From: Sphaeramia orbicularis
Lineage: Eukaryota > Chordata > Actinopteri > Kurtiformes > Apogonidae
DNA: 64,000 bases
Assembly (NCBI RefSeq): GCF_902148855.1
Contig: NC_043958.1
Location: 13,180,369-13,244,368, forward strand
Direction: 5' to 3'
The notes under the pieces: model-generated
Told to the model about the DNA's origin: nothing
The model's input: only the letters and a program-made list of their open reading frames with translations
The model's database searches: none
In this document: positions 60,687 to 64,000 of the stretch, piece after piece
How the letters are laid out: each line of letters opens with the position of its first letter
How positions within the stretch are numbered: position 1 is the stretch's first letter
Made by a program: the position numbers and the translations under genes

Positions 60687-62283
60687 TTTATTTGAGGTGC
60701 AACTGTCTAGTGCAATTGTAACGTCACATTTGTGATGGGCTGAGGAACATGCACAAAACAATGACATAATTCTGCTAGGCATTTTCCTTTTTGCCAAGTG
60801 TCCCATTATTATGTTCAGCACTTCAGTTGCCCTACCAGCAACTCAAACACTTGGCTGTACAAAAGACAAAGTAAAACAAAAAAAACCATAAACCATCATT
60901 CATTATAAAAGAACTACACACATCCCCAAATGTTGAAACAGTCCAGATCATTTGAGTGAGTGAATTAAGCGACCGCAGAGGAGAGTTCACATACAGTACA
61001 AGGCCGTGTGTCACTGCAGGAGAGACAGCATCTTAGTGTCGAGGTAACGGTCCTCTTCTGTTCCCACCCTGAGTAATGACATCACAGGTAGTTCCAAACC
61101 TGGTGAAACCATAGATATATATACACGTACATATTGAATAAAACAACTTAAAAAAGGCTCTATATATGTATCTATGGTTAAAAACCAGGCACTTGGCAGA
61201 GTTTAATTGGAAATTTAACTGTACAAAGTCCACTACCTATAAACAGTCATGTCCTATTTATTCTTTCTTAGTTATATTTTACAGTTCACTAGGACATAAA
61301 GTACATCAAGAAGATCAAGAACATAAACAGACAAAAACAAACTGCAATCCTAAACCTTCCCAGCCCTCCCTAAAAAACATTGATTCCCTGCATAAATGTT
61401 TAATGCTCCATCCAACAGGGGTAGAGTGTGTGAGGGTGGGGACATCGACGAAAAAAATAAGTTCTTAAAGTGGACAACGAGGCGCTGATAATATATACTC
61501 AGACTTTTTATACCCCCCCCTCTCAACCCACAATATTGACTCTTATCTTCAAGATGCTCATTAGCCAGCTGTGAGGATAGAGAACCAGAAAAAAACTGAG
61601 CTGAACTCCCATTCCAGATGGGTCGTTTGGTTTGTCTGTTCAAAGTCTGTCCACTGTCACCATTTTTGAAAGATGTTGGTGAAAAAAGTGCATAAACCAC
61701 AGCACTGAAAAAGAGCAAAAAATCTGAATGATAATACAAGAAGATGCTGTGTAAAAAAATTGAAACTGCTGATGGACAGTGCTGGGTTGAGGCGGGGTAG
61801 GGTGGGGTAAGAGGATGGCACAATTTCGACGAATCACTGCGAGGGGATTTGACGGCACTGACAAGAGCGCACAGCGTGCTCAGGGCGCCCCTAATTAGCC
61901 ACACCCTTAATTAGCTTCACCCTCCTCAGAGAAGCTGAACAACAGTGGTGGTTGTAAAGTCAGTTCTTGTCAGCTCTGTCCTCCCCATCATCAACACGAT
62001 GACGACCACCACCACGACAAAGACGATTGTCTGAAGCAGGTAAAAGTTGGAGACAAAGCTGACACACATACACACACCGGTGCAACTCCCAAGTCATTTA
62101 AATAAAATGTGCAACAAAAGAAAGTTGTTTCGTCCTCCGGTTAGCTGTAGTGTGTGCTCTGCGAGACTGTGGCATAGTCGGTCTTGATGGTAGAGTCAGT
62201 TCACAGTATGGCAAAACTCCCTCCTCCTCTTCCTCATCTTTCTTCCTCCCCTTTTTATCTTCTGCAGGGGGCTTTCCAGTGTG
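60687..62283 (-). other. tsc22d1: 3' UTR of tsc22d1
   Basis: Runs from the stop codon to a minus-strand AATAAA at 60687-60692, about 1.6 kb. Open frames inside it show no recognisable protein. Confidence 0.6.
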
Positions 62284-62547
62284 TTACGCAGACATGCCGG
62301 AGTTCTGTGTAGAGACTTGTGTTGTTCCGGCTGAGCCCGGGACCGGAGGCTGGGCGGTGCTGGTTGGGGAGCCGCCGGTCTGGACTTGAGCCTGGAACTG
62401 AGCCATCTGTTCGGGGCTGGCCAGGTTCTTGAGCAGGTTGTTCTCCTGCTCCAGCTGAGTGTTACGCTCGATCAGCTCTTTGATCTGCTCTTTCAGCACC
62501 TCCACCTCCTCGCGCACAGCATACATCAGGTGACTTTTCACCAGGTC
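62284..62547 (-). CDS. tsc22d1: TSC22 domain family protein 1, last coding exon
   Basis: A phase-0 acceptor (CTGTCCTCAG) opens an 87-codon exon to a TAA stop. It contains the whole TSC box ([20 protein letters not shown]) and the leucine zipper ([17 protein letters not shown]), then [15 protein letters not shown] and a short proline/threonine-rich tail. This matches TSC22D1 better than TSC22D3, whose tail is EKFQSCL-type. The protein is a dimerising transcription regulator in TGF-beta and stress responses. The upstream exon found in other vertebrates (ending IDNKIEQAM) is not in the window, so the gene continues past the right edge. Confidence 0.93.
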   Translation of the reverse strand, partial: DLVKSHLMYAVREEVEVLKEQIKELIERNTQLEQENNLLKNLASPEQMAQFQAQVQTGGSPTSTAQPPVPGSAGTTQVSTQNSGMSA

Positions 62548-64000
62548 CTGAGGACAGAGAAACACAGCAAGACAAGCTTAGTTAAATAATTAATCTGATT
62601 CCTTCTTCTATGTTTACCCTAAGAGAGAAGAGAACATCTTGTCCAAACCGCATGTCCATTTCTGACTGGGACTCTTTATTCATGGCTGATGGCATGATTC
62701 TTTTAGTGTTTAAAAGGTTAAGTCATAGTAGTGTTTCAAACTTTAAACAGATTCATCCTTCAATATCAAACTAATTTGCTGTTATTTTAACAAAATGAAT
62801 CAACATACTGGTCATTTCAGAAGTAAATTTATGTTTGTGTCAAATAGGTTTCTCAATTTTACATCAACATACACTTCAACCGAACAGTTAGAATTGTGTT
62901 TGGTGTGTTTTTTTAGACTACATGATTTGGAACAGCTCCACACACGACTCATGTATACTTTGAACTTCCTAAACCACAGTGTCCATGCTTAACATCCCGT
63001 CTATTTGAGAGAGGTATATTTTTGCATTCACATTTTTATTTATGTCTCCATGATTAATATTAAGGACATGCACAAAAGAACCCGCAGGAGAATCTGAGTT
63101 GCAAAGTTGCCATTAGGGGAAATGTGTGACATAGCACAATACAATAACTAATGTTGCATTGTAAACCTCCTCCGGGCCTTGCTCAGCACATGCCACCTGT
63201 CACAGTGAATGGCAGGTGAAAGCCACGGAATGCACACATAACGCAAATCCCTGCATAAACAACCATACAACGTATATTTACCAGAAAATAAGCACTGTTG
63301 TGTGCACTCATGATGATGTCTGAGCAGCCTGCTGAAAGGAGATTTGCGCTTAATAATCTGAGCATCCCTTCCTCTGTGGGCCAACCCCTCCCTTTCCCTC
63401 CTCCTCGTCCCTGCCCCAGTAGCAGCAAGAGAACAAAATGTTCCTGCACCGTGGTGGGAGGAGCCAATCACTGAGTGAGTTATTTATATGAGCGGAGGGG
63501 AGGCTGCTGCTTGCCTAGCAACACGGAATAGAGGGAGAGGGACTATGTATATGCATGAGGGAGGGGAGAGAGAGGATAGCGTGTGAACCTTAGCCTGGCC
63601 CACATCAAGTTGCCAATGAGCCGGAGGTCATCGGTCCAAATCGTGACAGAGCAGGAAGCTCCTGTTGCTGTTCTTAAGTCTAATGCACATAGCAGCATAT
63701 GTGCACATCACTAACAATTCTGTGTTTTTAATGCAGCTGCATCCTGCTTTAATTCAGTCGCAGCTCCCATACAGCAGACCACCATGCTTTTCATACATTC
63801 ATTCATTCATTCATTGGTCACAGGACATTACTGGTATAAGATTCCCTTTATATGTCAACCTAACATCATATCACATATATCATTTAACAGGCTATTAATA
63901 CAGGACTAAACGGAAGCGAAAGGGTGTAATATGGTTGTATTTCATCTATATTGAGCAGAGGCTACAGTGTTGCTCAGGTTACATAACACCAGAGGCAGCA
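62548..64000 (-). other. tsc22d1: tsc22d1 intron and candidate promoter region
   Basis: Intronic for the standard gene model. A GC-richer part at about 63340-63560 has TATAAATA on the minus strand (63481-63488) and CCAAT on the plus strand (63464-63468). An ATTC microsatellite lies at about 63798-63816. Confidence 0.5.
63282..63365 (-). CDS. Candidate alternative first coding exon of tsc22d1
   Basis: An ATG at 63363-63365 opens 28 codons (MLRLLSANLLSAGCSDII, then MSAHNSAYFL) to a donor CTGgtaaat at 63282. The frame joins the TSC-box exon in phase 0 (…SAYFL-DLVKSH…), giving a 115-aa protein. A TATA box lies about 120 bases upstream of the ATG. I know no matching annotated isoform, so this is inference from position and phase only. 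Confidence 0.3.

Noticed and set aside
61350-61904. 184-codon minus-strand open frame after tsc22d1
   Set aside because: It lies within the likely 3' UTR of tsc22d1, has no recognisable domain and no splice logic.

Overview
The window is nuclear DNA from a ray-finned fish, most likely a percomorph teleost. Genes are intron-rich with vertebrate splice sites. The set tsc22d1, ccdc122, mtrf1 and wbp4 matches a block that is also linked on human 13q14. The spacers hold teleost-type DNA transposon derivatives and L2/CR1-like LINE tails. All assignments are by reading, since no search could be run. Every exon chain given was checked for reading phase at each junction.

Layout. 0.3-7.4 kb: two tandem plus-strand genes for secreted C-type lectin-like proteins (161 aa each), about 4.5 kb apart, with a Tc1/mariner deletion derivative between them and an interspersed repeat in an intron of the second copy. 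7.9-12.4 kb, minus: a short nfkbiz-like gene (454 aa, ankyrin repeats). 14.7-26.9 kb, minus: glycerol kinase gk, 20 coding exons, 557 aa, with introns full of repeats, including a hAT-like element that carries a nested LINE tail. 27.3 kb, minus: tRNA-Glu(TTC). 28.6-31.7 kb, plus: wbp4 (420 aa), whose ATG is split by an intron. 32.6-37.2 kb, minus: mtrf1 (445 aa), convergent with wbp4 and head to head with ccdc122 (37.6-39.3 kb, plus, 274 aa) over a 382-bp promoter with ETS and ZNF143-type motifs. 39.4-60.7 kb: a gene-poor stretch with MITEs, a perfect 50-bp-arm palindrome, a 150-bp direct repeat with a copied fragment 1.9 kb away, and an orphan CpG-rich promoter-like block near 60 kb. 60.7-64 kb, minus: the last coding exon and 3' UTR of tsc22d1, plus a candidate alternative first exon.

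The genes do not form one pathway. They are an innate lectin pair, a nuclear IkB regulator of inflammatory genes, a glycerol metabolism enzyme, a spliceosome factor, a mitochondrial release factor, a coiled-coil protein and a leucine-zipper regulator. No new multi-gene system was found. The best leads are structural: a possible remnant of nfkbiz in the lectin spacer, mosaic identity between the lectin copies, transposons abutting mtrf1 splice sites, template-switch scars at 48.2 and 54.5 kb, and two unexplained promoter-like blocks.
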